A DNA stretch of 64,000 bases from Polynucleobacter sp. IMCC 30228 (GTDB taxonomy: Bacteria; Pseudomonadota; Gammaproteobacteria; Burkholderiales; Burkholderiaceae): contig NZ_JAJVCS010000004.1 in the NCBI RefSeq assembly GCF_021395205.1, positions 266,551 to 330,550 of the forward strand, read 5' to 3'. Under the pieces are notes generated by a model, which saw only the letters and a program-made list of their open reading frames with translations, ran no database searches and was not told the origin of the DNA. A program made the position numbers and the translations under genes. This document shows, piece after piece, positions 54,687 through 62,595 of this stretch; the first letter of the stretch is position 1; the number at the start of each line of letters is the position of its first letter.

Positions 54687-54711
54687 TGAAAATAATCTCT
54701 GGATTCAGGGT

Positions 54712-56256
54712 TTAATGCGACTCGGCTGCGTCATGCAGTTCGGTAATCGGAATTAAGCCGATTCGGGTCTGCCAATCACGTGGACCTGCCTGATGCATAG
54801 ATACCCCCGTAGAATCAACAGCAACCGTCACAGGCATATCTTCGACATCAAATTCATAAATTGCCTCCATGCCTAGGTCTGCAAAGCCAACTACTTTTGC
54901 ATGTTTAATTGCCTTAGAGACTAAATAGGCTGCCCCGCCTACTGCCATCAAGTAAGCCGATTTATGTTTTTTAATCGCCTCAATTGCCACCGGCCCACGT
55001 TCTGCTTTACCAATCATCGCAATTAAGCCAGTTTGACTAAGCATCATTTCGGTAAATTTATCCATCCGCGTTGAGGTAGTGGGACCAGCAGGACCAACCG
55101 CTTCCTCGCGCACGGGATCAACGGGACCAACGTAATAAATAACGCGGTTTTTAAAGCTCACTGGTAAAGGCTCACCTTTTGCCAACATATCTTGAATACG
55201 TTTATGGGCCGCATCGCGACCTGTCAAAATTTTGCCATTGAGTAATAAAGTTTGACCCGGTTTCCAGCTAGCCACTTCTGCAGCGGTAAGGGTATCGAGA
55301 TTGATGCGGTTGGATTTTTCAATATCCGGCACCCATAAAACGTCTGGCCAATCCGAAAGGGTAGGTGCTTCTAAAATAGCTGGACCGCTTCCATCTAAAT
55401 AAAAATGAATATGGCGCGTAGCCGCACAATTCGGAATCATCGCTACTGGTAAAGACGCCGCATGGGTGGGGTACTCTAAAATTTTCACATCAAGTACCGT
55501 GGTTAAACCGCCCAAGCCTTGCGCACCAATACCTAAATTATTTACTTGCTTATAAATTTCAAGCCGTAATTCTTCAGTTCGGTTTTTGGGTCCACGCGCA
55601 ATTAATTCTTGAATATCAACCGGACCCATTAAGGATTCTTTGGCTAAGACCATGGCTTTTTCGGGTGTACCGCCAATGCCAATTCCCAAGATGCCTGGGG
55701 GGCACCAGCCAGCGCCCATGGATGGCACTGTTTTTATTACCCAATCGACGATTGAATCGGAGGGGTTTAACATTACAAACTTCGCTTTGTTTTCTGAGCC
55801 ACCACCTTTAGCTGCGCAGGTGACTTCAACACCATCGCCCGGTACGATTTCATAATGGATAACAGCAGGGGTGTTATCACCGGTATTTTTACGTTTACCG
55901 GCTGGGTCGCTTAGTACCGAAGCACGCAAAGGATTATCAGGATTCAAATAGGCTTGGCGTACACCCTCATTAATCATATCGCTTACGCTCATCGTGGCAT
56001 CGGCCCATTGCACATTCATGCCAACTTTAATAAAGACCACCGCAATACCTGTATCTTGGCAAATCGGGCGTTTTCCGACCGCGCACATCTTACTATTGGT
56101 CAGAATTTGGGCAATAGCATCTTTCGCCGCATCGCCTTTTTCGAGCTCATAAGCCCTGCCCATTGCCTGAATGAAGTCTTTGGGATGCAGATAGGAAATG
56201 AACTGAAAGGCGTCGGCAACGCTTTTAATCAGGTCGGCTTGCTTGATATTAGTCAT
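54712..56256 (-). CDS. class I fumarate hydratase (4Fe-4S)
   Basis: A 514-residue iron-sulfur fumarase that interconverts fumarate and malate in the TCA cycle. The first cluster cysteine is in RPICQDTGIAVVF, others in GAGWCPPGILGIG and IPNCAATRHIHFY. The C-terminal beta-domain contains VGPVDPVREEAVGPAGPTTS and GGAAYLVSKAI. It aligns end to end with fused FumA/FumB-type enzymes. First gene of the minus-strand run; acs diverges across a 205-base gap. Confidence 0.94.
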   Translation of the reverse strand: MTNIKQADLIKSVADAFQFISYLHPKDFIQAMGRAYELEKGDAAKDAIAQILTNSKMCAVGKRPICQDTGIAVVFIKVGMNVQWADATMSVSDMINEGVRQAYLNPDNPLRASVLSDPAGKRKNTGDNTPAVIHYEIVPGDGVEVTCAAKGGGSENKAKFVMLNPSDSIVDWVIKTVPSMGAGWCPPGILGIGIGGTPEKAMVLAKESLMGPVDIQELIARGPKNRTEELRLEIYKQVNNLGIGAQGLGGLTTVLDVKILEYPTHAASLPVAMIPNCAATRHIHFYLDGSGPAILEAPTLSDWPDVLWVPDIEKSNRINLDTLTAAEVASWKPGQTLLLNGKILTGRDAAHKRIQDMLAKGEPLPVSFKNRVIYYVGPVDPVREEAVGPAGPTTSTRMDKFTEMMLSQTGLIAMIGKAERGPVAIEAIKKHKSAYLMAVGGAAYLVSKAIKHAKVVGFADLGMEAIYEFDVEDMPVTVAVDSTGVSMHQAGPRDWQTRIGLIPITELHDAAESH

Positions 56257-56408
56257 GGTTTGGGGCCCAAATTGAGGTGAATTTTTTACTAAAAGCCTAT
56301 TTTAAGGGTTTGCCATAGGGCAAATCCAAATTGATTTGAATTATCTTCGAGGGTCTATGTAAGTCAGATTTCAAGGTATTTTGCTTTATTTATACAATAG
56401 CTATTAAT

Positions 56409-56428
56409 AGTACAAAAACTAGTACTAA
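56409..56428. promoter_or_regulatory. inverted repeat between the fumarase and acs genes
   Basis: TAGTAC and GTACTA arms with an eight-base spacer, about 35 bases before the acs start and about 150 from the fumarase start. Such a symmetric site suggests a dimeric regulator of acs. A run TTTTTTTAGGGG follows near 56445. The rest of the 205-base gap shows no further repeat. Confidence 0.4.
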
Positions 56429-56461
56429 TTTCATCAGAGTTTTTTTAGGGGTAATGCAACT

Positions 56462-58447
56462 ATGGCCGCACCAATGGAAGCAATGAGCAATGAAAACCGC
56501 GTTTTTCAACCACCAGTCGATTTTGCCAAAAATGCGGCAATTTCCGGGATGGCCGCCTATCAGAAATTATGTGCCGAGGCTGAGGCAGATTACGCGGGAT
56601 TTTGGGCGCGCTTAGCAAGAGAAAATTTGTATTGGAAAAAACCTTTTACTACAGTTCTTGATGAGTCAAAAGCACCATTTTATAAATGGTTTGAAGATGG
56701 CTTAACCAACGCTTCTTATAACTGCCTCGATCGGAACATTGAAAAAGGTGATGGTAAAAAAACAGCGATTATTTTTGAAGCGGACGATAGTACTGTTACC
56801 AAAGTAAGTTACGAGGATTTACTCGGGCGGGTTTGCCAACTGGCTAATGCCTTACGCAAGATGGGAATTCAATCTGGCGATCGCGTCATTATTTATATGT
56901 CGATGTCCATTGAAGGCGTGATTGCAATGCAAGCCTGCGCACGAATTGGTGCAACCCACTCGGTGGTATTTGGCGGTTTCTCAGCAAAATCATTACAAGA
57001 GCGCATTGTTGATGTGGGCGCTGTCGCAGTGATTACTGCTGATGAGCAAATGCGCGGCGGTAAAGAGTTGCCTTTAAAAGTGATTGTTGACGAAGCATTA
57101 GCGCTGGGCGATTGTGAAAAAGTAAAAAATGTCATAGTTTATAAACGCACTGGCAGAACCATTCCTATGCAGGCTGGGCGCGATACTTGGTTGCATGATG
57201 CGATGGCCGGCCAACCCACTAGCTGTGAGCCTGAATGGGTTAGTGCAGAACATCCTTTGTTTGTTCTTTACACCTCGGGCTCCACTGGGAAACCCAAAGG
57301 CGTTCAACACTCTACTGGTGGTTATTTATTGTGGGCAATTCTCACCATGAAATGGACTTTTGACATTAAGCCAAATGATATTTTTTGGTGTACCGCTGAT
57401 ATCGGTTGGGTGACAGGACATTCTTATATTACCTATGGCCCCTTAGCGGTAGGTGCGACTGAGATAGTGTTTGAGGGCGTCCCCACTTATCCCAATGCCG
57501 GCCGTTTTTGGGAAATGATTCAAAAACATAAAGTTAGTATTTTTTATACTGCTCCAACTGCAATTCGCTCTTTAATTAAAGCAGCAAGCGTTGACGAGAA
57601 AATACATCCGAATAAATATGACTTATCCTCACTACGCTTATTGGGCTCTGTTGGTGAGCCGATTAATCCTGAGGCATGGATGTGGTACTACGAACAAGTC
57701 GGTGGTTCGCGTTGTCCCATTGCAGACACCTTCTGGCAAACTGAAACCGGGGGCCATATGATTTCTCCGCTGCCCGGAGCTACACCCATGGTACCTGGTT
57801 CATGCACTTTGCCATTGCCCGGCATTATGGCGGCGATTGTGGATGAGGCTGGTCATGATGTACCCAATGGCCACGGTGGAATTTTGGTTGTAAAACGGCC
57901 GTGGCCCGCAATGATTCGGACCATTTGGGGCGACCCCGACCGTTTTGTCAAAGCCTACTTCCCTGAAGAATTGGGTGGTACCTTGTATTTAGCTGGCGAT
58001 GGCGCGATACGCCATAAAGAGACGACCTACTTCACTATTACCGGACGGATTGATGACGTGCTTAATGTGTCTGGTCACCGCATGGGCACGATGGAGATTG
58101 AATCTTGCTTAGTGGCTAACCCCTTAGTTGCCGAAGCTGCAGTCGTAGGGCGCCCCGATGAAATGACCGGTGAAGCCATTTGCGCTTTCGTAGTGCTCAA
58201 AGGTGGCAGGCCGACTGGTGATCAAGCCAAAATGATTGCGACTGAGCTACGTAATTGGGTTGGCAAAGAAATTGGGCCGATAGCTAAACCAAAAGATGTG
58301 CGTTTTGGCGATAATTTACCTAAAACTCGCTCGGGCAAAATTATGCGTCGCTTACTCAGGGTGATTGCGAAGGGGGAGGAGATTACCCAAGATACCTCGA
58401 CTTTAGAAAATCCGGCTATTTTGGATCAGCTAAAAGAGCCGATATAA
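56462..58447 (+). CDS. acs: acetyl-CoA synthetase (acetate-CoA ligase)
   Basis: A 661-residue adenylate-forming enzyme that activates acetate. Marks: core motif [66 protein letters not shown] and the C-terminal [13 protein letters not shown], where the lysine is the usual regulatory acetylation site. Length matches E. coli Acs (652). AGGGGTAATGCAACT precedes the ATG. Monocistronic: tRNA-Ser follows 92 bases later. Confidence 0.96.
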   Translation: MAAPMEAMSNENRVFQPPVDFAKNAAISGMAAYQKLCAEAEADYAGFWARLARENLYWKKPFTTVLDESKAPFYKWFEDGLTNASYNCLDRNIEKGDGKKTAIIFEADDSTVTKVSYEDLLGRVCQLANALRKMGIQSGDRVIIYMSMSIEGVIAMQACARIGATHSVVFGGFSAKSLQERIVDVGAVAVITADEQMRGGKELPLKVIVDEALALGDCEKVKNVIVYKRTGRTIPMQAGRDTWLHDAMAGQPTSCEPEWVSAEHPLFVLYTSGSTGKPKGVQHSTGGYLLWAILTMKWTFDIKPNDIFWCTADIGWVTGHSYITYGPLAVGATEIVFEGVPTYPNAGRFWEMIQKHKVSIFYTAPTAIRSLIKAASVDEKIHPNKYDLSSLRLLGSVGEPINPEAWMWYYEQVGGSRCPIADTFWQTETGGHMISPLPGATPMVPGSCTLPLPGIMAAIVDEAGHDVPNGHGGILVVKRPWPAMIRTIWGDPDRFVKAYFPEELGGTLYLAGDGAIRHKETTYFTITGRIDDVLNVSGHRMGTMEIESCLVANPLVAEAAVVGRPDEMTGEAICAFVVLKGGRPTGDQAKMIATELRNWVGKEIGPIAKPKDVRFGDNLPKTRSGKIMRRLLRVIAKGEEITQDTSTLENPAILDQLKEPI

Positions 58448-58539
58448 AGGCAGTATTTAAGGTAAAGCAGCCAGAAGATAAGGCACGAAGCGCGATCCAT
58501 TCTCTTTAGGCTACTTAAGCGTATAGAATTACGGGTTCC

Positions 58540-58629
58540 GGAGAGATGGATGAGCGGTTTAAGTCACACGCCTGGAAAGCGTGCGTAGGGTTAAACCTAC
58601 CGCGGGTTCGAATCCCGCTCTCTCCGCCA
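58540..58629 (+). tRNA. tRNA-Ser (GGA)
   Basis: A class II tRNA of 90 bases: acceptor arms GGAGAGA and TCTCTCC, anticodon stem CACGC/GCGTG with loop CTGGAAA and anticodon GGA at 58574-58576, a long variable arm, T-loop GTTCGAATC, G73 and encoded CCA. TAGAAT at 58523 may be its -10 box. Serine tRNA ends are frequent integration sites; no copy of the 3' end is seen in the rest of this window. Confidence 0.96.
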
Positions 58630-58735
58630 ACAGCCCATAAATTTTAAAGCGGCAATTCACACATCATTCGCCTGTGAGCGTGAAGTAGCAACTTATTTTC
58701 CTCACTCTAACAATGTTAAGGTGACAGCGCACCCC

Positions 58736-58829
58736 CCTTAACGCTTTGCCATAACCAAGACCCCACCGTACCCCCACTAGCCTAAATCGACCACTTCACT
58801 AAGCCAACCTATACATAGTATTTTGCTCA
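58736..58829. repeat. 94-base direct repeat, copy 1
   Basis: Matches 61518-61611 at 93 of 94 positions by direct reading (single difference: C at 58764, T at 61546). It contains the two cytosine tracts of CACCGTACCCCCAC. It lies about 107 bases after tRNA-Ser and 239 bases before the lipoprotein start. No significant open frame spans it on either strand. The 58630-59067 gap holds this repeat, a terminator-like hairpin and a second conserved block, and nothing else. Confidence 0.9.
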
Positions 58830-58883
58830 GGGGGTACCCCTTACTGAAGTTTCCAGACTGGGAGTAAGCGGGCTTATAGAAAC

Positions 58884-58928
58884 ACCCCCCCGTCATTGTT
58901 TCTAATCAAAAGAGTGGGGGTATTTTTT
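58884..58928 (+). terminator. terminator-like hairpin between the two conserved leader blocks (copy 1)
   Basis: ACCCCC (58884-58889) can pair with GGGGGT (58916-58921), followed by ATTTTTT; an AGAAAC/GTTTCT pair overlaps it and could compete. The loop is about 26 bases, longer than usual. It lies in the part of the leader that differs between the two copies. Confidence 0.4.
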
Positions 58929-58931
58929 CTG

Positions 58932-59067
58932 ATTATTTAATATTTTGGCGTACCAACTACCCTTGGCTAATCTAGTGAAATTCAGTCTTTATTTTCTCTT
59001 TTATCTATGCTAGGATTTAGTAGTGAATTTTCCATATTTCATAATATTAATAACTAAAGGTGGGTAT
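58932..59067 (+). repeat. promoter-proximal leader block, copy 1
   Basis: Similar to 61709-61839. Shared runs include ATTATTTAATATTTTGG, CCCTTGGCTAATCTAGTGAA, CTAGGATTTAGT and CCATATTTCATAA, ending in a ribosome binding site directly before the ATG. TATGCT here corresponds to TATACT in copy 2, a possible -10. Differences are scattered, so this block has diverged more than the 94-base repeat. Confidence 0.8.
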
Positions 59068-61410
59068 ATGAAATTTAAATCACTAATTATTGGGCTTGTT
59101 ACCCCTTTAGTGATGTTAGGTCTTGTATCCTGTGGCGGCGATGGCACTTCAAGTACCCAAGAGGGTAATCCTAATGGCAACATCAAATTTTCAGTCGCCA
59201 ATGGCGTAAGCCAAGATTTTACTAGCGTTAGCATTACCACTGATTCTAGTAATACCAACCTTTATAGTGGCCCTTTTTCTTGCCCTAGTGCCAATACCTG
59301 TAGCCTTACTATTGCAGCTAACACTAAGGAGGGATACACCGTCTTATTTTATAACGCAGATGGCGATTTAGTGGGTGCTTGGACTAGTAGTTCACCACCA
59401 GCTAGCTTTACATCAATCAATGCTTCTGCAACTCATTTGGGGGCCTATCTTTTTGGGCAGTTGGATAAGGCCAACCCCGAAGAGAACCATCTGAGTGTAG
59501 CGGAGATAAACCACTATTTTTCTAAAAGTAACGCTGCAGCAATAGCACAAGGGCAGACGCCAGATTTTTTTCTTAACTTAAAGATGGATAGTGATACCTA
59601 TTTTGCAGCGACAGGAGCACAATCTGCAACGGGGTACTATCAACAGCTACAAGCTTCTTTAGACAAAGGTGAAATACTTGCAACACCTCTTTCAAATCCA
59701 TCAGCGTCCCCAGTTAAGTCAAAAATAATCGTTGCCGCTTCGCCAGTCATTGCTGCTGCGCCAACCCCAAAATGCAGTGTTGCCACTAAGGGGGCTGCCG
59801 CTATCGTGGGTGGAGCCGCAGGTGCAGTCGCAGCGTGGGGAGGACAGTCTATTAATATAGAAAATAAAATAGTAGATAACATACCCTACCTCGGGGCCAT
59901 TTCAAAAGGAATAGCGGCTCTTTTTGGCGCTGCCTGTGATGATACTGAAAACCGATTCCAGGCAATTTTTGATCAGTTAGATTCAATAAAGGCCCAATTA
60001 ACAAGTCTGCAAACTGGCCTAGACAATGTACAGAATTCGATTAACGCAATACAAAATACCGTCTCACTGAATCAAGCTAAGACTAGTTTTTTGGAGATTC
60101 AAACGATTATTAGTGACATGGATGGTGTACTAGCCAGTTACCAAAAGTTTGTGGGCCCACAAAAAGGTCAATATGCAAGTCTCGTTGATTTTTTTGCTCA
60201 AACTGGCGGCTTAGATACTGCCTCGATGGTTCCAGGTAGCACTAAAAATGGAGTTCAGGCCGGCGCAATAAAGCTAATAAGTTCTTTAGATGTCCAACGA
60301 AAACTGCTAACTGATATAGCACAACCAACCCGATTTGATCTCATAAAAACCAACCTGAATAACGTCTGCGCAACAGATCCGGGCATGAAAAACGCAGTTG
60401 GTGATTTATTAGCTATTCGTAAAGCATGCAATAACATGATTATTAGTTTATTGGTTCAAATTACCGCTTATCAAGGTATGTTCCAAAATATGCTTATAGA
60501 TGAGCTTAATGTGCTTGAGGTAGCAAGGCTGGCTAAGTTGTCTCAGAGTTTTGATAACCCATTTAAAGGAGAAACTGTAGCGCTACAAAAAGTAGATGTA
60601 AGAAGCTATGCTCAAGCAGCCTTGACAAATGTCACTGATGGCTTACCTGCAACTTATGGCCTAATGGATGGTTTTCCCATTCTACAAAGTATCGCTAACA
60701 AAGATCTAGGTTGCTCTAGATTGAATGCGGATGGCGCATCTTATCAGCCCAATATCTCGGCGTGGTATTCAGGCCCGAATACTCCATGGGGGCCATATGT
60801 AGTGGCAAATTGCTCTAATGGCAGTCAGACAACTTACTCGAAATTTTATTATACAGGCGCAACTGCCGCTAGAAATGTGATGGGCGTTTTAGTTGGTAGC
60901 GAGGTTTCTTATACTTCAGGCAGACTAACGGCCACCCCATATACGACAACTGGTGGATATAGAGATGATTTTTATCTTAAGAGTCAGTCAACTATGATGG
61001 TGAATAATAAGGCCGTTTTTTGTGGAGGACAGCTTTCTTGCCCCCAAAGTTACAAAAATGGAGTTGGGGCAGAAGGAAATAATTATGTTTTAACATATTT
61101 TAATTACGACCCTAATAATACTTTTTATGAATCTCTGAATAGTAATGGTGGGATTTTATCTGCCGCCCTAGCAATCACAGATTACGTACCAGATATAAAT
61201 GGGCGCAAGTATACCTATCTGCTCGGGTTTGTATTTAATGCATCCCAAGAGATCAATAAATATCAATTCTCTTGCTTGACAGCTGATTGCACAATACTAG
61301 GCGATCAACAAACCATTCAATTTAAAAATGGGACAAAGCCCGATGGTACTGGTCCGGCAGTTAATATGTTCAAACCAGCCGAAAATAGATTTAATATTCA
61401 GATTAACTAG
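59068..61410 (+). CDS. large surface lipoprotein of unknown function with coiled coil
   Basis: A 780-residue protein. An upstream GTG (59023) is in frame, but GGTGGG before the ATG at 59068 and the lipobox GLVSCGGDG (C22) favour 59068; glycine after the cysteine suggests the outer membrane. Residues 25-130 look like a beta-sandwich with a CPSANTC pair. Residues 242-257 are a Gly/Ala-rich hydrophobic run, followed at about 295-335 by a heptad coiled coil (IFDQLDSIKAQLTSLQTGL) and long helices to about 520. Residues 545-780 are rich in Tyr, Asn and Gly. Twelve further cysteines, several in close pairs, fit an exported disulfide-bonded protein. No known family recognised. Helical hydrophobic hairpin plus coiled coil recalls alpha-pore-forming proteins, a weak analogy. 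Confidence 0.8.
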   Translation: MKFKSLIIGLVTPLVMLGLVSCGGDGTSSTQEGNPNGNIKFSVANGVSQDFTSVSITTDSSNTNLYSGPFSCPSANTCSLTIAANTKEGYTVLFYNADGDLVGAWTSSSPPASFTSINASATHLGAYLFGQLDKANPEENHLSVAEINHYFSKSNAAAIAQGQTPDFFLNLKMDSDTYFAATGAQSATGYYQQLQASLDKGEILATPLSNPSASPVKSKIIVAASPVIAAAPTPKCSVATKGAAAIVGGAAGAVAAWGGQSINIENKIVDNIPYLGAISKGIAALFGAACDDTENRFQAIFDQLDSIKAQLTSLQTGLDNVQNSINAIQNTVSLNQAKTSFLEIQTIISDMDGVLASYQKFVGPQKGQYASLVDFFAQTGGLDTASMVPGSTKNGVQAGAIKLISSLDVQRKLLTDIAQPTRFDLIKTNLNNVCATDPGMKNAVGDLLAIRKACNNMIISLLVQITAYQGMFQNMLIDELNVLEVARLAKLSQSFDNPFKGETVALQKVDVRSYAQAALTNVTDGLPATYGLMDGFPILQSIANKDLGCSRLNADGASYQPNISAWYSGPNTPWGPYVVANCSNGSQTTYSKFYYTGATAARNVMGVLVGSEVSYTSGRLTATPYTTTGGYRDDFYLKSQSTMMVNNKAVFCGGQLSCPQSYKNGVGAEGNNYVLTYFNYDPNNTFYESLNSNGGILSAALAITDYVPDINGRKYTYLLGFVFNASQEINKYQFSCLTADCTILGDQQTIQFKNGTKPDGTGPAVNMFKPAENRFNIQIN

Positions 61411-61456
61411 TGCTATGTATTGACATATTTGCTTGATTCATCCACCTTCTGAACTG

Positions 61457-61500
61457 ACCCCCAAAAGTTTGACATCAAGTCAAACCAAGGGGGTTTTATT
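61457..61500 (+). terminator. intrinsic terminator after the large lipoprotein gene
   Basis: Outer stem ACCCCC/GGGGGT and inner stem GTTTGAC/GTCAAAC with an ATCAA loop, then TTTTATT. It starts 47 bases after the lipoprotein stop. The left arm with its upstream bases also resembles the ends of some IS3-family elements, but no transposase is present. Confidence 0.7.
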
Positions 61501-61517
61501 TTATGTGTAGGGTCACT

Positions 61518-61611
61518 CCTTAACGCTTTGCCATAACCAAGACCCTACCGTACCCCCACTAGCCTAAATCGACCACTTCACTAAGCCAACCTATACATAG
61601 TATTTTGCTCA
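61518..61611. repeat. 94-base direct repeat, copy 2
   Basis: Second copy of the element at 58736-58829, same orientation, one base different. It begins 18 bases after the lipoprotein terminator and 322 bases before the start of the small barrel gene, compared with 332 for copy 1. The whole 61411-61839 gap holds the terminator, this repeat, the hairpin at 61633 and the promoter-proximal block. Confidence 0.9.
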
Positions 61612-61632
61612 TGGGTTGCAAATTCCCAAGAT

Positions 61633-61654
61633 CATCTGAAAGAATTTTCAGATG
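61633..61654. other. perfect nine-base hairpin in the variable part of leader copy 2
   Basis: CATCTGAAA and TTTCAGATG with a GAAT loop. No T run follows directly. In copy 1 the matching interval has different sequence with other short inverted repeats (CTTACT/AGTAAG and GGGGTACCCC), so the position may be structured in both although the sequence is not conserved. Confidence 0.6.
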
Positions 61655-61708
61655 CAACACCTCCCCCTTCAATATTTCAAAGCAAAAAAAGGTGGTGATA
61701 TTTTTCTA

Positions 61709-61839
61709 ATTATTTAATATTTTGGTGTAGGCCCTTGGCTAATCTAGTGAAATTCCGTCTTTTTATTCTCTTTAACCTATACTAGGATTTAGTCGTGGAT
61801 TTACCATATTTCATAAAAATGATAACTAATGGAGGTTAT
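61709..61839 (+). repeat. promoter-proximal leader block, copy 2
   Basis: Counterpart of 58932-59067, ending in GGAGGTTAT just before the ATG of the barrel gene. TATACT (about 61781) followed by AGGATTTAG is a candidate -10 box. In both copies an in-frame GTG 45 bases before the ATG would encode a similar 15-residue peptide (MDLPYFIKMITNGGY here), but this probably reflects DNA similarity rather than translation. Confidence 0.8.
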
Positions 61840-62526
61840 ATGAAGGTTAGATTGCTGATACTAGCTGTTGGATTAATTAGCCTTACAGCACCATCTTTTG
61901 CTCAGTCTAAATTTGAAGGCTTTTATGGTCAGGTCGGCGTTGGCTTTGAAGGCATTAATCCTAGCCTGACAAACTCTCCCTTGGTAATTAGCGGAGCTAA
62001 TACTGGCACCATCCCCCTTTCTACTTCTGCTAGTACAACATCAGGGGCTACCGGAAATGTCGCCGTTGGTTATACCGCCGCAGTTAATAAGGACTTCACT
62101 TTAGCCCTTGGGGTTGAGTACTATCCCGTGAATAGTCAGTCGGGTAACTTCTCTGCCACCGCACTTGGTAATACTTTTAATGGTACCTACCAAAAACAAA
62201 ATGTCTATAACATTTACCTAGCCCCGGGTATGAATATCGGTAAGGATGGTTTGGGATATTTCAAAGTTGGCTACACGGGCAGTTCGGTTAAATATACTTT
62301 ACAAAGTGACACCTCGACCGACACCTTAACAGGTTATTCATTAGGCCTTGGCTATAAACAATTCTTTATGGGTAATTGGTATGGCTTTGGTGAAGTTAAC
62401 TACTTTACTTATGGAAATTTAACCTCTACTAGCAAAGCCCAAGTTAGCGGAACAGCAGCGTCTCTTTCAACCACCTTTAGTGCCAATGTCTATAACCTAT
62501 TAGTAGGTATTGGCTATAAGTTTTAG
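61840..62526 (+). CDS. small outer-membrane beta-barrel protein
   Basis: A 228-residue exported protein: signal peptide LLILAVGLISLTAPSFA, then strands FEGFYGQVGVGFEGINPSL, GNVAVGYTAAV, FTLALGVEYYPV, YFKVGYTGSSVKY, GYSLGLGYKQFF, GFGEVNYFTYGN and terminal YNLLVGIGYKF. It is a paralogue of the barrel at 51267. Strong GGAGGT before the ATG. It follows leader copy 2 and is 69 bases ahead of the S8 protease gene on the same strand, so both are likely co-transcribed. Confidence 0.85.
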   Translation: MKVRLLILAVGLISLTAPSFAQSKFEGFYGQVGVGFEGINPSLTNSPLVISGANTGTIPLSTSASTTSGATGNVAVGYTAAVNKDFTLALGVEYYPVNSQSGNFSATALGNTFNGTYQKQNVYNIYLAPGMNIGKDGLGYFKVGYTGSSVKYTLQSDTSTDTLTGYSLGLGYKQFFMGNWYGFGEVNYFTYGNLTSTSKAQVSGTAASLSTTFSANVYNLLVGIGYKF

Positions 62527-62595
62527 TAAACAAATAGTTAAACGATAAATCATGCCTATCTATTGAACTAGTCTGTTAGCTTGGCGGAGGATAAA

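Noticed and set aside
59023..59067. GTG-initiated 15-residue N-terminal extension, also present at 61795
   Set aside because: It would precede the lipobox and signal peptide, and a good ribosome binding site sits right before the inner ATG in both copies. Similarity is explained by the duplicated DNA.
61449..61475. IS3-family-like terminal repeat (TGAACTGACCCCCAAAAG)
   Set aside because: The bases form one arm of a simple terminator hairpin, and no transposase or matching far end is present.
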